Assembly: GCA_964417925.1 (NCBI GenBank)
Contig: CAYQJV010000002.1
Location: 23,937 to 87,936, forward strand
From: CAYQJV01 sp964417925
Lineage (GTDB): Bacteria; Hydrothermota; Tepidihabitantia; B3-TA06; CAYQJV01
Length of the DNA stretch: 64,000 bases
Direction of reading: 5' to 3'
A program made the translations under genes and the position numbers. Positions 9,121-17,282 of the stretch are shown piece by piece. Every line of letters starts with the position of its first letter. Within the stretch, counting starts at the first letter, position 1. A model generated the notes under the pieces. It ran no database searches and had not been told where the DNA came from. It saw only the letters and a program-made list of their open reading frames with translations.

Positions 9121-10641
9121 CTATTTTACTACTATTACTTTTTGCCTAATTACTTCTCTTTCTTTTTTAATATTTACAAAATATACTCCAGCATCAAGTT
9201 CTTTAAGAGAGAAATTGCTTTTTCCATGAATTTTTGTTGAAAATAGTTTTATTTTCCTTCCTGTACAATCAAAAATTTCAATCTCTATTTTTTCGTTTTC
9301 AAATGAAGTGATGCTGAATGAATTTATGCCAGAGGTAAAGTCAAAAATTGATGGAGTAGATGTTTCTTCTACACCAGTAAGAGGTGCATCGAGATTTGGT
9401 TCCCATCTATTATAGTACACTCTATCACATAACTCAAGAATTGAGGCAGAGATGTTGTATTTATCGTGAATTGCTTCTGGTTGCAGAAACTCCTGTATAT
9501 TATAGAGATTTATGTTTTCAAATGCATCGTTGTCTTTTGCAGGAATATTTTGATTGGCTAAATAAGCTATATAAGCACTATCGGGTAAAAGTCTTATCCA
9601 TTGTATTCCTTTGTCAATCCATGCTTGATATGGAACAACTATATGTGGGTGATCAATGGTGCCTTGGACATGGTCAATTTGGGTCCCTATCATTATTATT
9701 TTCAACTCAGGTAATTTTGCAACTACAGAGTCAAAAAATTTACTTAAGTCTCTTATCTTCCAAAATTCTTTTGCCTCATCAATGGAGGCAAAACTTGTTC
9801 CAAGAGGGTCGGGGAGTCCTTGTTCCTTTGCTTTTTCTAACACAGGTGTTGAATATACCCATTTTCCCTCTCCTTCAAAAATTCCTTCAATTGCTCCAAA
9901 AGGATAATCAATACTATTATCAAATCTATCATTTGAGTTTAAGTCAAGATAGAGAACGCCCTTATAATGTTTTTTAGGATGGATTGCATCTGGGTCAAAC
10001 TTTAAATCATCTTCATAGCGAATATCACATACAATCCCATTTTCTGTTAATTTTGCTGAGTATGGAACATATCTTGGGTTCTCCTGTAAAGCACTTCCAA
10101 GATCTACTGTAACAAACTGTTCTCCTGCTGGATTCTCCCAACCTACAAACCATGAAATATTCAATTCATCTCCATAAAGTCCAAGGGTAACAATTGCAAT
10201 GTTTCCTCCATTTGAGCTTCCAACAATTCCAACATTGTTATACAAAGGATTTACTGAAATGATTTCATGAAGGTATTTTCCATTAACATCAGTTAATTTG
10301 CCTTTTGCAAACTTCATTACATCCCTTAATGCCTTTATGCAGTTTTCTCCTCTATGGTCATAGGTTCCGTCACTTTTTATTCCAGTTGCTGTATCCACAC
10401 CACCAGGAAAGAGGAAGCTTATTTTTATTACATCGTAAAGCATATCAAATGGATCCTCAAGGCTTCCTTTCTCATCGCCCCCTGGAATGTTAATTACAAT
10501 TGGAGCTCCGTCCTTATATCTTTGGTTTTCCTGGGATGGTGAATATACTGCTACTGCAATCTGTCCTCCCTCTGCTCCTTCTGATTGAATAAATGTTATA
10601 TATTTTTCAGAAAAAATAAAAATTGCAAGTAATATGTTCAA
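9121..10641 (-). CDS. Exported alpha/beta hydrolase with type-A sorting domain
   Basis: A 506-residue exported protein. It has a VINIPGG strand near residue 50 (oxyanion-type region), a nucleophile elbow VGSSNGGN near residue 140 matching GxSxG, and a His-rich segment (DHVQGTIDHPH) near residue 320 that could supply the catalytic His. This order is typical of alpha/beta hydrolases acting on esters or peptides. The C-terminal about 80 residues are a type-A sorting domain (IEIFDCTGRKIKLF... DAGVYFVNIKK). GGAGG precedes the ATG. The 82-base gap upstream shows no obvious promoter, so it is probably read with the esterase gene. Confidence 0.65.
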   Translation of the reverse strand: MNILLAIFIFSEKYITFIQSEGAEGGQIAVAVYSPSQENQRYKDGAPIVINIPGGDEKGSLEDPFDMLYDVIKISFLFPGGVDTATGIKSDGTYDHRGENCIKALRDVMKFAKGKLTDVNGKYLHEIISVNPLYNNVGIVGSSNGGNIAIVTLGLYGDELNISWFVGWENPAGEQFVTVDLGSALQENPRYVPYSAKLTENGIVCDIRYEDDLKFDPDAIHPKKHYKGVLYLDLNSNDRFDNSIDYPFGAIEGIFEGEGKWVYSTPVLEKAKEQGLPDPLGTSFASIDEAKEFWKIRDLSKFFDSVVAKLPELKIIMIGTQIDHVQGTIDHPHIVVPYQAWIDKGIQWIRLLPDSAYIAYLANQNIPAKDNDAFENINLYNIQEFLQPEAIHDKYNISASILELCDRVYYNRWEPNLDAPLTGVEETSTPSIFDFTSGINSFSITSFENEKIEIEIFDCTGRKIKLFSTKIHGKSNFSLKELDAGVYFVNIKKEREVIRQKVIVVK

Positions 10642-10723
10642 GTTTCCTCCTTTTCTATCTTTACTTTCTTTCTCTGTATGTTTTGGTATTTATACTTCAT
10701 ACAAAAAGAAAAAATTTCCATTT

Positions 10724-11761
10724 TTAACTTCCTTTCAAAATAATTATTTTCCCTTTATAAACATTTTTCTCTGTATTAAGGATGTAAAAGTATATTCCTG
10801 GGCAAAATCTATTCAGATCTATTACTTTTGGTTTATCAATTGATTGCTTTAATAACAGAGTTCCTGTGATGTCAAATATCTTAACCTCTGAAACATACGG
10901 AATGAAAAGTTTCTTTTGTTTAATTAAAGGTGTAAAATTGTAACAGCATAATGTATCATCTCGTATACCGGTATTCCACAGATTTTCAAGGAACTCTTCC
11001 ATTTCCTTTGCAACTGTATCTTCCCCAGTAAATAGATTTACAGGATCGCCATGCTTGTATCCTTCAAGGAGGATAAATCTTGAAGAGTATCCATCTTTTA
11101 TAAGAGCATTGTGAAAACTGTCTGCATTAGACCAGTGGATCAATTCATCCTCTGTTCCGTGAATTATTAGAAATTTTGTATTTCTGTTTCCTGTTTTTGT
11201 ATGATTTATTGGCTGTGCTTCATCCCAATAAGAGGAGTTTCCAAGAAATGTCATCACTGCTTCTTTTCCATCCTCAGGTAGGAGATCAAAGTCGTACACT
11301 CCAGAAGTTGATATTACACCATTTACAAAAATTGAAGTAATGGTATCTTCTGTCCATTTTTTTTCTGGAGTAAGTCCAACAAGGGAAACCAGGTGTCCCC
11401 CTGCAGAGTGTCCATACAGACATATCTTTTGAGGATCTGCCTTATATTTTTCTGCATTCTTTTTTATCCATTGAATTGCAAGAGCTACATCGTGTGGTTG
11501 GGCAGGATATGTATACGTAGGTGCAAGTCTATAATTAATATTAACAACCACATGACCTTTTTCAGCAAAATGTTCTGCTATATGGGAAAACTTCCTTTTG
11601 TCTCCTGTGACCCATGCACCTCCATGAACAATTATAAGCACCGGGAAAATACTATCTTCTAAAGGAACATACACATCGCAACTCTGCAGGGGGTGGGTAC
11701 CGTAACTTACATTTTCGTATAATTCAAAGGACCGGAAAGTTAATAAAAATAGTAAAAACAT
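10724..11761 (-). CDS. Exported carboxylesterase (HSL/BD-FAE-like) with type-A sorting domain
   Basis: A secreted esterase of the alpha/beta hydrolase fold, 345 residues. The catalytic elements are visible: HGGAW oxyanion motif near residue 48, NYRLAP near 80, nucleophile elbow GHSAGGH near 116, acid in GTEDELIHW near 208 and His in GYKHGDP near 240. The family cleaves short-chain esters such as acetyl or feruloyl groups on polysaccharides. A compact sorting domain (VKIFDITG... CPGIYFYIL) closes the protein. The ATG overlaps the upstream stop (TGATG), so it is coupled to the beta-helix lipoprotein gene. Confidence 0.8.
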   Translation of the reverse strand: MFLLFLLTFRSFELYENVSYGTHPLQSCDVYVPLEDSIFPVLIIVHGGAWVTGDKRKFSHIAEHFAEKGHVVVNINYRLAPTYTYPAQPHDVALAIQWIKKNAEKYKADPQKICLYGHSAGGHLVSLVGLTPEKKWTEDTITSIFVNGVISTSGVYDFDLLPEDGKEAVMTFLGNSSYWDEAQPINHTKTGNRNTKFLIIHGTEDELIHWSNADSFHNALIKDGYSSRFILLEGYKHGDPVNLFTGEDTVAKEMEEFLENLWNTGIRDDTLCCYNFTPLIKQKKLFIPYVSEVKIFDITGTLLLKQSIDKPKVIDLNRFCPGIYFYILNTEKNVYKGKIIILKGS

Positions 11762-12864
11762 CAGGGCCCTATATTTCCATTTGCATTGTTTTCAAACTGG
11801 TTGTTTTCAAGCGTTGGGTTTGCCTCTCCTTCAAGGTATATACCCCATGCCTTACTGTGCCTTATAATACAGTTTTTAATGGTTGGAGAACAGTCGTAGC
11901 ACACAATATTTCCTTTATCATTACCTCCTCCATACTCCACCGTGCATCCATCAAGCCATGTCTGAGAGGAAAGAATATCCTTTTTGAACTCTATACCCTT
12001 CCAGTCTCCTGGTGCAGGAGGTTCAAGGGCTGATGTGAAGACCGTGTTTTCTGCTTGAAATGCTCCACTGTTCACATATAATGCTGTATTTGCTGAAAAT
12101 TCAAATCTCGCATCCTTTACACTTACAATCTCAGGAGTTTGAATGTTGAGATTATCAAGAAACTTGTAATTATATGAAGGAAGTTCACCTCCCTCTTCTA
12201 TGTTCATGGATGAGATAACTACAATGCCATCATAACCGTTATTTGAAAAAGTATTGCCGTTGGTTATATTGTAGAGGTCATTGCCCACCCCTTCGGTGGC
12301 GATTGCTCCTTCCTCACAGTATTCAATAATATTTTTATCAAATTTCTCAATTTCTCCCCCATCCATCAGCCCATAACTTGAACTATATCTTAAAGTGCAG
12401 TTTTCAATTTCAGCTTTTCCTCCATGGAAAAGGTTAATTATTCCGGTATTGTCGCCACCTCCGTACTCTATTGTGCAGTTTTTGAAATAAACCTCTCCAT
12501 GGCCCCAGACAAAGAAGGAATTCCAAAACCCAGGGGATGGGTCATCGGAGTTTGCTGTTATAATTATTCCCTCATCCCCTCCATCAGCTATTATTCTTCC
12601 TGCTGGTCCAAATGCTATTCCCACATCTATACGAACTCCTTGGTTTATCTTAACGATTACTCCTGGTTCAAGAGTAAGAGTCGCTCCAATTTGCAATCCT
12701 CCGGTTATGATGTGAGGATTATCCTTTGCATACCATGTTTCGTCCTGGGTTATTTCTCCTGAGTGTTCTGTACCTTTTTCTTCTTGGACATTCTCTAATA
12801 TATCACATCCTGATAAGGTAAGGAATAAAATGGCTAAGCTTAGAGCACACAGTTTTTTAACCAT
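11761..12864 (-). CDS. Right-handed beta-helix lipoprotein
   Basis: A 367-residue lipoprotein with a canonical lipobox (LTLSGC, Cys20). The body contains repeated short strand-turn units (ENCTLRYS, KNCIIRHS, ENNQFENN) typical of parallel beta-helix (pectin-lyase-like) folds. It has a visible internal duplication: CTIEYGGGDNTG near residue 130 and CTVEYGGGNDKG near 305. Such proteins bind or process polysaccharide, but no catalytic residues can be named here. It is the first gene of the exported-protein operon, with AAAGGAGG before the ATG and a consensus promoter upstream. Confidence 0.7.
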   Translation of the reverse strand: MVKKLCALSLAILFLTLSGCDILENVQEEKGTEHSGEITQDETWYAKDNPHIITGGLQIGATLTLEPGVIVKINQGVRIDVGIAFGPAGRIIADGGDEGIIITANSDDPSPGFWNSFFVWGHGEVYFKNCTIEYGGGDNTGIINLFHGGKAEIENCTLRYSSSYGLMDGGEIEKFDKNIIEYCEEGAIATEGVGNDLYNITNGNTFSNNGYDGIVVISSMNIEEGGELPSYNYKFLDNLNIQTPEIVSVKDARFEFSANTALYVNSGAFQAENTVFTSALEPPAPGDWKGIEFKKDILSSQTWLDGCTVEYGGGNDKGNIVCYDCSPTIKNCIIRHSKAWGIYLEGEANPTLENNQFENNANGNIGP

Positions 12865-12930
12865 TAAACCTCCTTTTTTATTTTTTGACCAAAAGTTTTC
12901 CTAAAAGTTTAATCTCTTGTCTTGTTTTTT

Positions 12931-12959
12931 ATTATATTTAAATCTCATCATGTTGTCAA
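12931..12959 (-). promoter_or_regulatory. Consensus promoter for the exported-protein operon
   Basis: On the minus strand: TTGACA (12959-12954), a 17-base spacer, TATAAT (12936-12931). It should drive the cluster 12864 to 6490. It is arranged back to back with the tRNA-Met promoter. Confidence 0.85.
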
Positions 12960-12974
12960 CGTTTGTATAATAAT

Positions 12975-13002
12975 TTGACAAAAGGAAGGTTTTAAATAAA
13001 AT
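12975..13002 (+). promoter_or_regulatory. Promoter for tRNA-Met and ilvE
   Basis: TTGACA at 12975-12980, a 16-base spacer, TAAAAT at 12997-13002; the tRNA begins nine bases later. Confidence 0.7.
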
Positions 13003-13010
13003 AATACATA

Positions 13011-13083
13011 GCCGGAGTAGCTCAGCGGTTAGAGCAGCGGAATCATAATCCGCGTGTCGGGGGTTCGAATCCCTCCTCCGGCA
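13011..13083 (+). tRNA. tRNA-Met (anticodon CAU, elongator-like)
   Basis: The acceptor GCCGGAG/CTCCGGC is fully paired, with A13083 as discriminator. The anticodon arm GCGGA-ATCATAA-TCCGC gives CAU. A paired first base (G1-C72) argues against the initiator. A lysidine-modified tRNA-Ile(CAU) cannot be excluded from sequence alone. CCA is not encoded. Confidence 0.88.
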
Positions 13084-13113
13084 TTCTTAACCTAAAATCC
13101 GAAAGGAGGTAAT

Positions 13114-14037
13114 ATGTCCATTGAAAAGGCAAAGTATATTTGGATGGATGGGGAATTTGTTCCATGGGATGAAGCAAAAATCCATATACTTTCCCATGTA
13201 GTACATTATGGTACAGGTGTATTTGAAGGACTAAGATGTTATAAGACAAATAGGGGTTCTTTTATTTTTAGATTAAAAGACCACACAAAAAGACTTTTTA
13301 ATTCTGCTAAAATATACAGAATGGAAATTCCTTTTACCCAAGAAGAGATAAATAATGCAATTATAGAGCTTATAAAGAAAAATGAACTTGAGGATTGTTA
13401 TATAAGACCTCTTGTATACAGGGGATACGGAGAATTAGGAGTGAATCCATTTAATTGTCCTGTGAGAGTTTCGATAGCTGTATGGAAGTGGGGAAAATAC
13501 CTTGGACCAGAAGCACTTGAAAAAGGTGTGGATGTAATGGTTTCTACCTGGACAAGAATGGCAGCGAATACCTTTCCTCCGATGGCTAAGGCATGCGCAA
13601 ATTACATGAATTCTCAGCTTATAAAAATGGAAGCTGTTTTAAACGGTTATGTGGAAGGTATTGCTCTTGATCATTTGGGTTTTGTTAGTGAGGGTTCAGG
13701 TGAGAATCTTTTTGCTGTAAAAGATGGAGTAATATATACTCCTCCAATTCATGCATGTATTCTTCCAGGAATAACAAGGGATTCTGTTATAACACTTGCA
13801 AGGGATATGGGGTATGAGGTTAAGGAGGAAATGTTTTTGAGAGAATTTCTTTATCTTGCAGATGAACTTTTCTTTACTGGAAGTGCAGCAGAGATAACGC
13901 CTATAAGATCCGTGGATAAAATAAAAATAGGAACAGGAGAAAGAGGGCCAATTACCAAGAAACTGCAAGATGCATTTTTTGATGTAATTGAGGGGAGGAG
14001 AGAGGATAAATACGGATGGCTCACCAAGGTAGAGTAA
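13114..14037 (+). CDS. ilvE: Branched-chain amino acid aminotransferase
   Basis: PLP-dependent fold-type IV transaminase that interconverts Leu, Ile and Val with their 2-oxo acids. Length is 307 residues. Visible motifs are YIWMDGEFVPW, HYGTGVFEGLRCY near residue 32, IRPLVYRGYGELG near 100, a KACANYMNSQL stretch near 162 containing the PLP lysine, EGIALD, and the phosphate-binding GSGENLF and LPGITRDSV segments. A strong GGAGG lies before the ATG. It is the first protein gene after tRNA-Met. Confidence 0.93.
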   Translation: MSIEKAKYIWMDGEFVPWDEAKIHILSHVVHYGTGVFEGLRCYKTNRGSFIFRLKDHTKRLFNSAKIYRMEIPFTQEEINNAIIELIKKNELEDCYIRPLVYRGYGELGVNPFNCPVRVSIAVWKWGKYLGPEALEKGVDVMVSTWTRMAANTFPPMAKACANYMNSQLIKMEAVLNGYVEGIALDHLGFVSEGSGENLFAVKDGVIYTPPIHACILPGITRDSVITLARDMGYEVKEEMFLREFLYLADELFFTGSAAEITPIRSVDKIKIGTGERGPITKKLQDAFFDVIEGRREDKYGWLTKVE

Positions 14038-14492
14038 GAAGGATAGCAATTGGGGCAGACCATAGAGGTTATGAGTTAAAGGAAAAGCTTAAAAGATATC
14101 TTGAAGAAAAAGGCTATGAGGTAGAAGACTTGGGAACTTATTCAAAAGCTTCGTGTGACTATCCAGACTTTGCAATTCCTGTGGCAGAAATTGTAGCGAA
14201 GGGAGAAGTAGATAGAGGAATTCTTATATGCTATACAGGCATAGGGATGTCAATTGCTGCCAATAAAGTGAAAGGAGTTAGAGCTTCTTTATGCTTTATT
14301 CCTGAGCTTGCAGAGCTTACAAGAAAACATAATGATTCAAATGTTTTGGTTCTTGGGTCTATGTACATCACTTTTGAGTTAGCCAAAAAAATAGTTGATA
14401 AATGGTTTTCTACGGATTTTGAAGGAGGTAGACACCAAAGAAGGATTGATAAGATTAAAGAGTATGAAAATTCTGCCTTTAGCAGCGGATAG
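14016..14492 (+). CDS. rpiB: Ribose-5-phosphate isomerase B
   Basis: Interconverts ribose-5-phosphate and ribulose-5-phosphate. Signature elements are IAIGADHRGYELKE near the start, the catalytic cysteine in ILICYTGIGMSIAANK near residue 75, and RKHNDSNVLVLG near 110. The residue after the catalytic Cys is Tyr where most RpiB have Gly. At 158 residues it is about ten longer than usual because of an N-terminal leader encoded inside ilvE; no later ATG or GTG start fits the conserved first strand. Confidence 0.92.
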   Translation: MAHQGRVRRIAIGADHRGYELKEKLKRYLEEKGYEVEDLGTYSKASCDYPDFAIPVAEIVAKGEVDRGILICYTGIGMSIAANKVKGVRASLCFIPELAELTRKHNDSNVLVLGSMYITFELAKKIVDKWFSTDFEGGRHQRRIDKIKEYENSAFSSG

Positions 14493-15300
14493 TTTAGGAG
14501 TAAGAAGTATGGCAACCTTTGTGGAGACAGATGATATTACAATTATCGTAGATCCAGGCGTATCCTTGGGACCTATAAGATATGAACTTCCTCCTCATCC
14601 AGTGGAGATAGAAAGGATGCAATGTGCAAGAAAAGATATAATAAACTTTATCAAAAAAGCCAAGGTAGTAATAATTACCCATTATCACCTTGATCACTAC
14701 ATGCCTGAATATTCTTTCCTTTTTAAAGGCAAAGAAGTCTTTTTAAAAAATCCTTTTGAAGAGATGAACTACAATCAAAGGGAAAGGGGTAAGGAGGTTA
14801 TAGAAATTTTAAAAAAGCACAGGATAAGGTATGAATTCGCAGATGGTATGAGAATAAGATATGCAGATACCTTAATAGAGTTTTCTCCTCCATTTCCTCA
14901 TGGAACAAAAGCACAGGGAAGTGTATTGTCAATCTATATAAAAGAAAAAATAGAAAGTTTTTTGTACACTTCGGATGTTGTTGGACCTCAAGAAAGAGAA
15001 GTCTTAGAGTTTATTGGAGAAAGACGTCCCACATATCTTTATATTGATGGTCCCAATCTTCCTTTTTGCAATACCTACTCGCTTGAGATCGCTCTAAAAA
15101 ATCTCTTTGAGGCAAGTATATATACACAACAGATGATTTTAGATCACCATCCTATTAGAGATAAAGAATATTATTCAAAGCTTAATCCAATTTTTGAGAC
15201 CCAAAAAACACTCACAGTTGCAGAGTTTCTCCATACATCTCCTATGCCCCTTGAAGCAAGAAGGAAGGAACTCTTTTTAAAATATGTGGATAAAAACTGA
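14464..15300 (+). CDS. UPF0282-like metallo-beta-lactamase-fold hydrolase
   Basis: A 278-residue predicted metal-dependent hydrolase. The start MKILPLAADSLGVRSMAT closely resembles the UPF0282 family better known from archaea. The metal motif THYHLDHY (HxHxDH) lies near residue 73, with further candidate ligands in SDVV and LDHHP. The ATG at 14464 is preferred because the family-conserved N-terminus begins there; it lies 29 bases inside rpiB. The substrate is unknown. A weak stem follows the stop near 15304-15330. Confidence 0.75.
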   Translation: MKILPLAADSLGVRSMATFVETDDITIIVDPGVSLGPIRYELPPHPVEIERMQCARKDIINFIKKAKVVIITHYHLDHYMPEYSFLFKGKEVFLKNPFEEMNYNQRERGKEVIEILKKHRIRYEFADGMRIRYADTLIEFSPPFPHGTKAQGSVLSIYIKEKIESFLYTSDVVGPQEREVLEFIGERRPTYLYIDGPNLPFCNTYSLEIALKNLFEASIYTQQMILDHHPIRDKEYYSKLNPIFETQKTLTVAEFLHTSPMPLEARRKELFLKYVDKN

Positions 15301-15359
15301 AATCGCTTTCTTAAAGCTTTCTAAGAAGCAAAATATACAATACATAAATTTCCCCACTG

Positions 15360-15477
15360 TGTGGATAACTTTTTCAACGTTGTGGATAACTCTATAGGTT
15401 ACGTAAATACGTGTCATGAATGAAAGTTCAAAAGTTAGAAAAAGCGAGTTATCCACAGATATTAGAAAAGTGGATAA
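15360..15477. promoter_or_regulatory. Cluster of DnaA boxes (candidate DnaA-controlled promoter or origin)
   Basis: There are three perfect 9-mers of the consensus TTATCCACA: 15360-15368 and 15381-15389 (reverse orientation, 21 bases apart) and 15449-15457 (forward). A one-mismatch copy lies at 15469-15477 (reverse). Two lie upstream of the MoxR gene and two inside its first codons. The upstream 50 bases are AT-rich. A weak promoter (TTGTGG, 18 bases, TAAATA ending about six bases before the ATG) overlaps the second box. No dnaA, dnaN or gidA gene is near. Confidence 0.7.
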
Positions 15478-16426
15478 CTTTCTTTCGGCAGTGGAAAGTT
15501 TGTGGAAAGAGATAGGTAAGAGAATAGTAAATCAAAGAGATGTAATAGAGGGAATTCTGGTTTCTTTGTTTGCAGATGGGCATTCTCTTGTGATAGGTGT
15601 TCCAGGACTTGCGAAGACTTTGATTGTGAATACCATTGCAGAGGTTTTGGATCTTCGTTTTCAGAGGATTCAGTTCACTCCTGATCTTATGCCTTCAGAC
15701 ATTACCGGAACTGAGATTCTTGAAGAGGATAAAGTTACTGGAAAGAGACGGATGCGTTTTGTAAAAGGTCCTATTTTTGCCAATATTGTACTTGCAGATG
15801 AGATTAACAGAGCTCCTCCAAAAACCCAGGCTGCGTTATTACAGGCAATGCAGGAGAGAAAGGTGACTGTAGGAGGAGTTACCTATGAACTTGATCCTCC
15901 CTTTATTGTACTTGCGACTCAGAATCCTATAGAACAGGAGGGAACGTATCCTCTTCCAGAGGCAGAACTTGATAGATTTATGTTTGCAATAAACATAGGT
16001 TATCCATCCTTTGAAGATGAAAAAAAAATTGTGGAAACCACCACATCAGGATATGAACCAAAATTAAAAAAAGTAATGAAAAAGGAAGAGGTAGTGGAAT
16101 ATCAGAGACTTATAAGAAGAGTTCCTGTATCAGAAGAAGTTATTTCTTATGCAGTCTCAATAGTTCATGCAACAAGACCTGAAAATAGTAATTTTAAATT
16201 TGTTAAAGAATGGGTAAAATGGGGAGCTGGTCCTCGGGCTTCTCAATATTTGATTCTTGGGGCAAAAGTTAGTGCATTGCTTGAAGGGAAAATAGTACCT
16301 GAAAAAAAGGATATAAAAAGAATTGCTCCCCAGGTTCTCAGACATAGAATAATTTTAAATTTTGTTGCAGAAGCTGAAGGAATAACCTCGGATGAGGTAA
16401 TAAAAAATATTCTGGAAAAATTTTAA
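15416..16426 (+). CDS. MoxR-family AAA+ ATPase
   Basis: A 336-residue ATPase of the MoxR clade, which usually works as a chaperone with von Willebrand A partners. Walker A is GVPGLAKTL near residue 62. Walker B and sensor surroundings are LADEINRAPPKTQAALLQAMQE near 124 with LATQNPIEQEGTYPLPEAELDRF near 165. The lid domain with RHRIILNF closes the protein. No ribosome binding site precedes the ATG. The N-terminal about 35 residues are unusual because they are encoded over two DnaA boxes. No VWA or DUF58 partner gene follows; the next gene is convergent, one base away. Confidence 0.88.
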   Translation: MNESSKVRKSELSTDIRKVDNFLSAVESLWKEIGKRIVNQRDVIEGILVSLFADGHSLVIGVPGLAKTLIVNTIAEVLDLRFQRIQFTPDLMPSDITGTEILEEDKVTGKRRMRFVKGPIFANIVLADEINRAPPKTQAALLQAMQERKVTVGGVTYELDPPFIVLATQNPIEQEGTYPLPEAELDRFMFAINIGYPSFEDEKKIVETTTSGYEPKLKKVMKKEEVVEYQRLIRRVPVSEEVISYAVSIVHATRPENSNFKFVKEWVKWGAGPRASQYLILGAKVSALLEGKIVPEKKDIKRIAPQVLRHRIILNFVAEAEGITSDEVIKNILEKF

Positions 16427-16427
16427 G

Positions 16428-17282
16428 CTAATTTAAAATTTTTGAGATTATCTCTACTGTTTTTTCTATTTCTCTTTCTGTAATATAAAGAGAAGGAAAG
16501 ATTCCAATTTTTTGGGGTGGTATTTTTTTTAAAATTACCCCTTCCCCCAGAGCTTTATGTATTATTTTATCAATATTTATTTCTTTGAATAGTTGTATAA
16601 AAGTTACAAGTCCTTTTCCGTTTATTGCTGCACATATCTTTTTCTTTAAGAGATTTCTTAGATAATTCCCTTTTTGTTCAGCTCTTTTAACTCCTTCATT
16701 TTTTAAAAAATTCACTCTTTCAATAGCCTTTTTAAGAATATATTGGGGAACAGAAATATTTTTATGTGTTGTAAATACAGATCTTGAGGCAGAGATTGCA
16801 AATAGTTCTTCGGTGATTTTAAATATGTATACATCTGCGATGAATCCGTAATGTTCTGTTATGAACATTTTTCCTGTATATCCGAGACAAAAATCTCTTT
16901 CATCCGATATTAGTACTTCATTCTGTTGTCTTATTTTCTCAATTAATGGGGGAGGATAAATTCCTTCCTCCCCCATTAATTTGATAACGATGCTTTTTTT
17001 ATTTTTCTTTATCTTTATCAGAATTTCTTCTATTTCAGCTTCAGATACTGAGAAGAAAACTTTTTTGTTTGTTCCCCCTGGAGTAAGAATTGCTATCTCC
17101 TCTGCCAAGTCTACTGCTTCTTTGAAAAAATATCTGCCTGATAGATTTATAAATCTATATCCGTCTACATCTATAATAAAAGAGTTCTCAGTTTTAACAA
17201 TGATAGGAAGTTCCATATCTATAATTTTCTTCTTTTTCAACAGTTTTCTTGCCTTGGGTCCTGGAAATTCTCTTATCTTCAA
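16428..17282 (-). CDS. Compact class III aminotransferase relative, internally deleted
   Basis: A 284-residue protein that reads like a class III (ornithine/lysine-type) aminotransferase with pieces removed; active members have about 430 residues. Recognisable blocks in order: DVDGYRFINLSG (35-50), FFSVSEAEIEE (the F.nSGaEA.E block), PPPLIEKIRQQ, LISDERDFCLGYTGKMFITEHYGF near 125 (the DEV.tG.GRTGk block with the PLP aspartate) and ADVYIFKITEE near 150, where Lys may align with the PLP lysine. The HGRT region and large connecting segments are absent. The intact frame suggests a retained but perhaps non-catalytic role. It directly follows the aldehyde dehydrogenase gene. Confidence 0.6.
   Translation of the reverse strand: MKIREFPGPKARKLLKKKKIIDMELPIIVKTENSFIIDVDGYRFINLSGRYFFKEAVDLAEEIAILTPGGTNKKVFFSVSEAEIEEILIKIKKNKKSIVIKLMGEEGIYPPPLIEKIRQQNEVLISDERDFCLGYTGKMFITEHYGFIADVYIFKITEELFAISASRSVFTTHKNISVPQYILKKAIERVNFLKNEGVKRAEQKGNYLRNLLKKKICAAINGKGLVTFIQLFKEINIDKIIHKALGEGVILKKIPPQKIGIFPSLYITEREIEKTVEIISKILN

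Noticed and set aside
14395..14463. Earlier in-frame start of the metallo-hydrolase gene at 14395
   Set aside because: It would add 23 residues encoded within rpiB, while the family-conserved N-terminus begins at the ATG at 14464.
15301..15335. Rho-independent terminator after the metallo-hydrolase gene
   Set aside because: The stem (GCTT.CTTA with TAAGAAGC) is short, bulged and has no U-tract.
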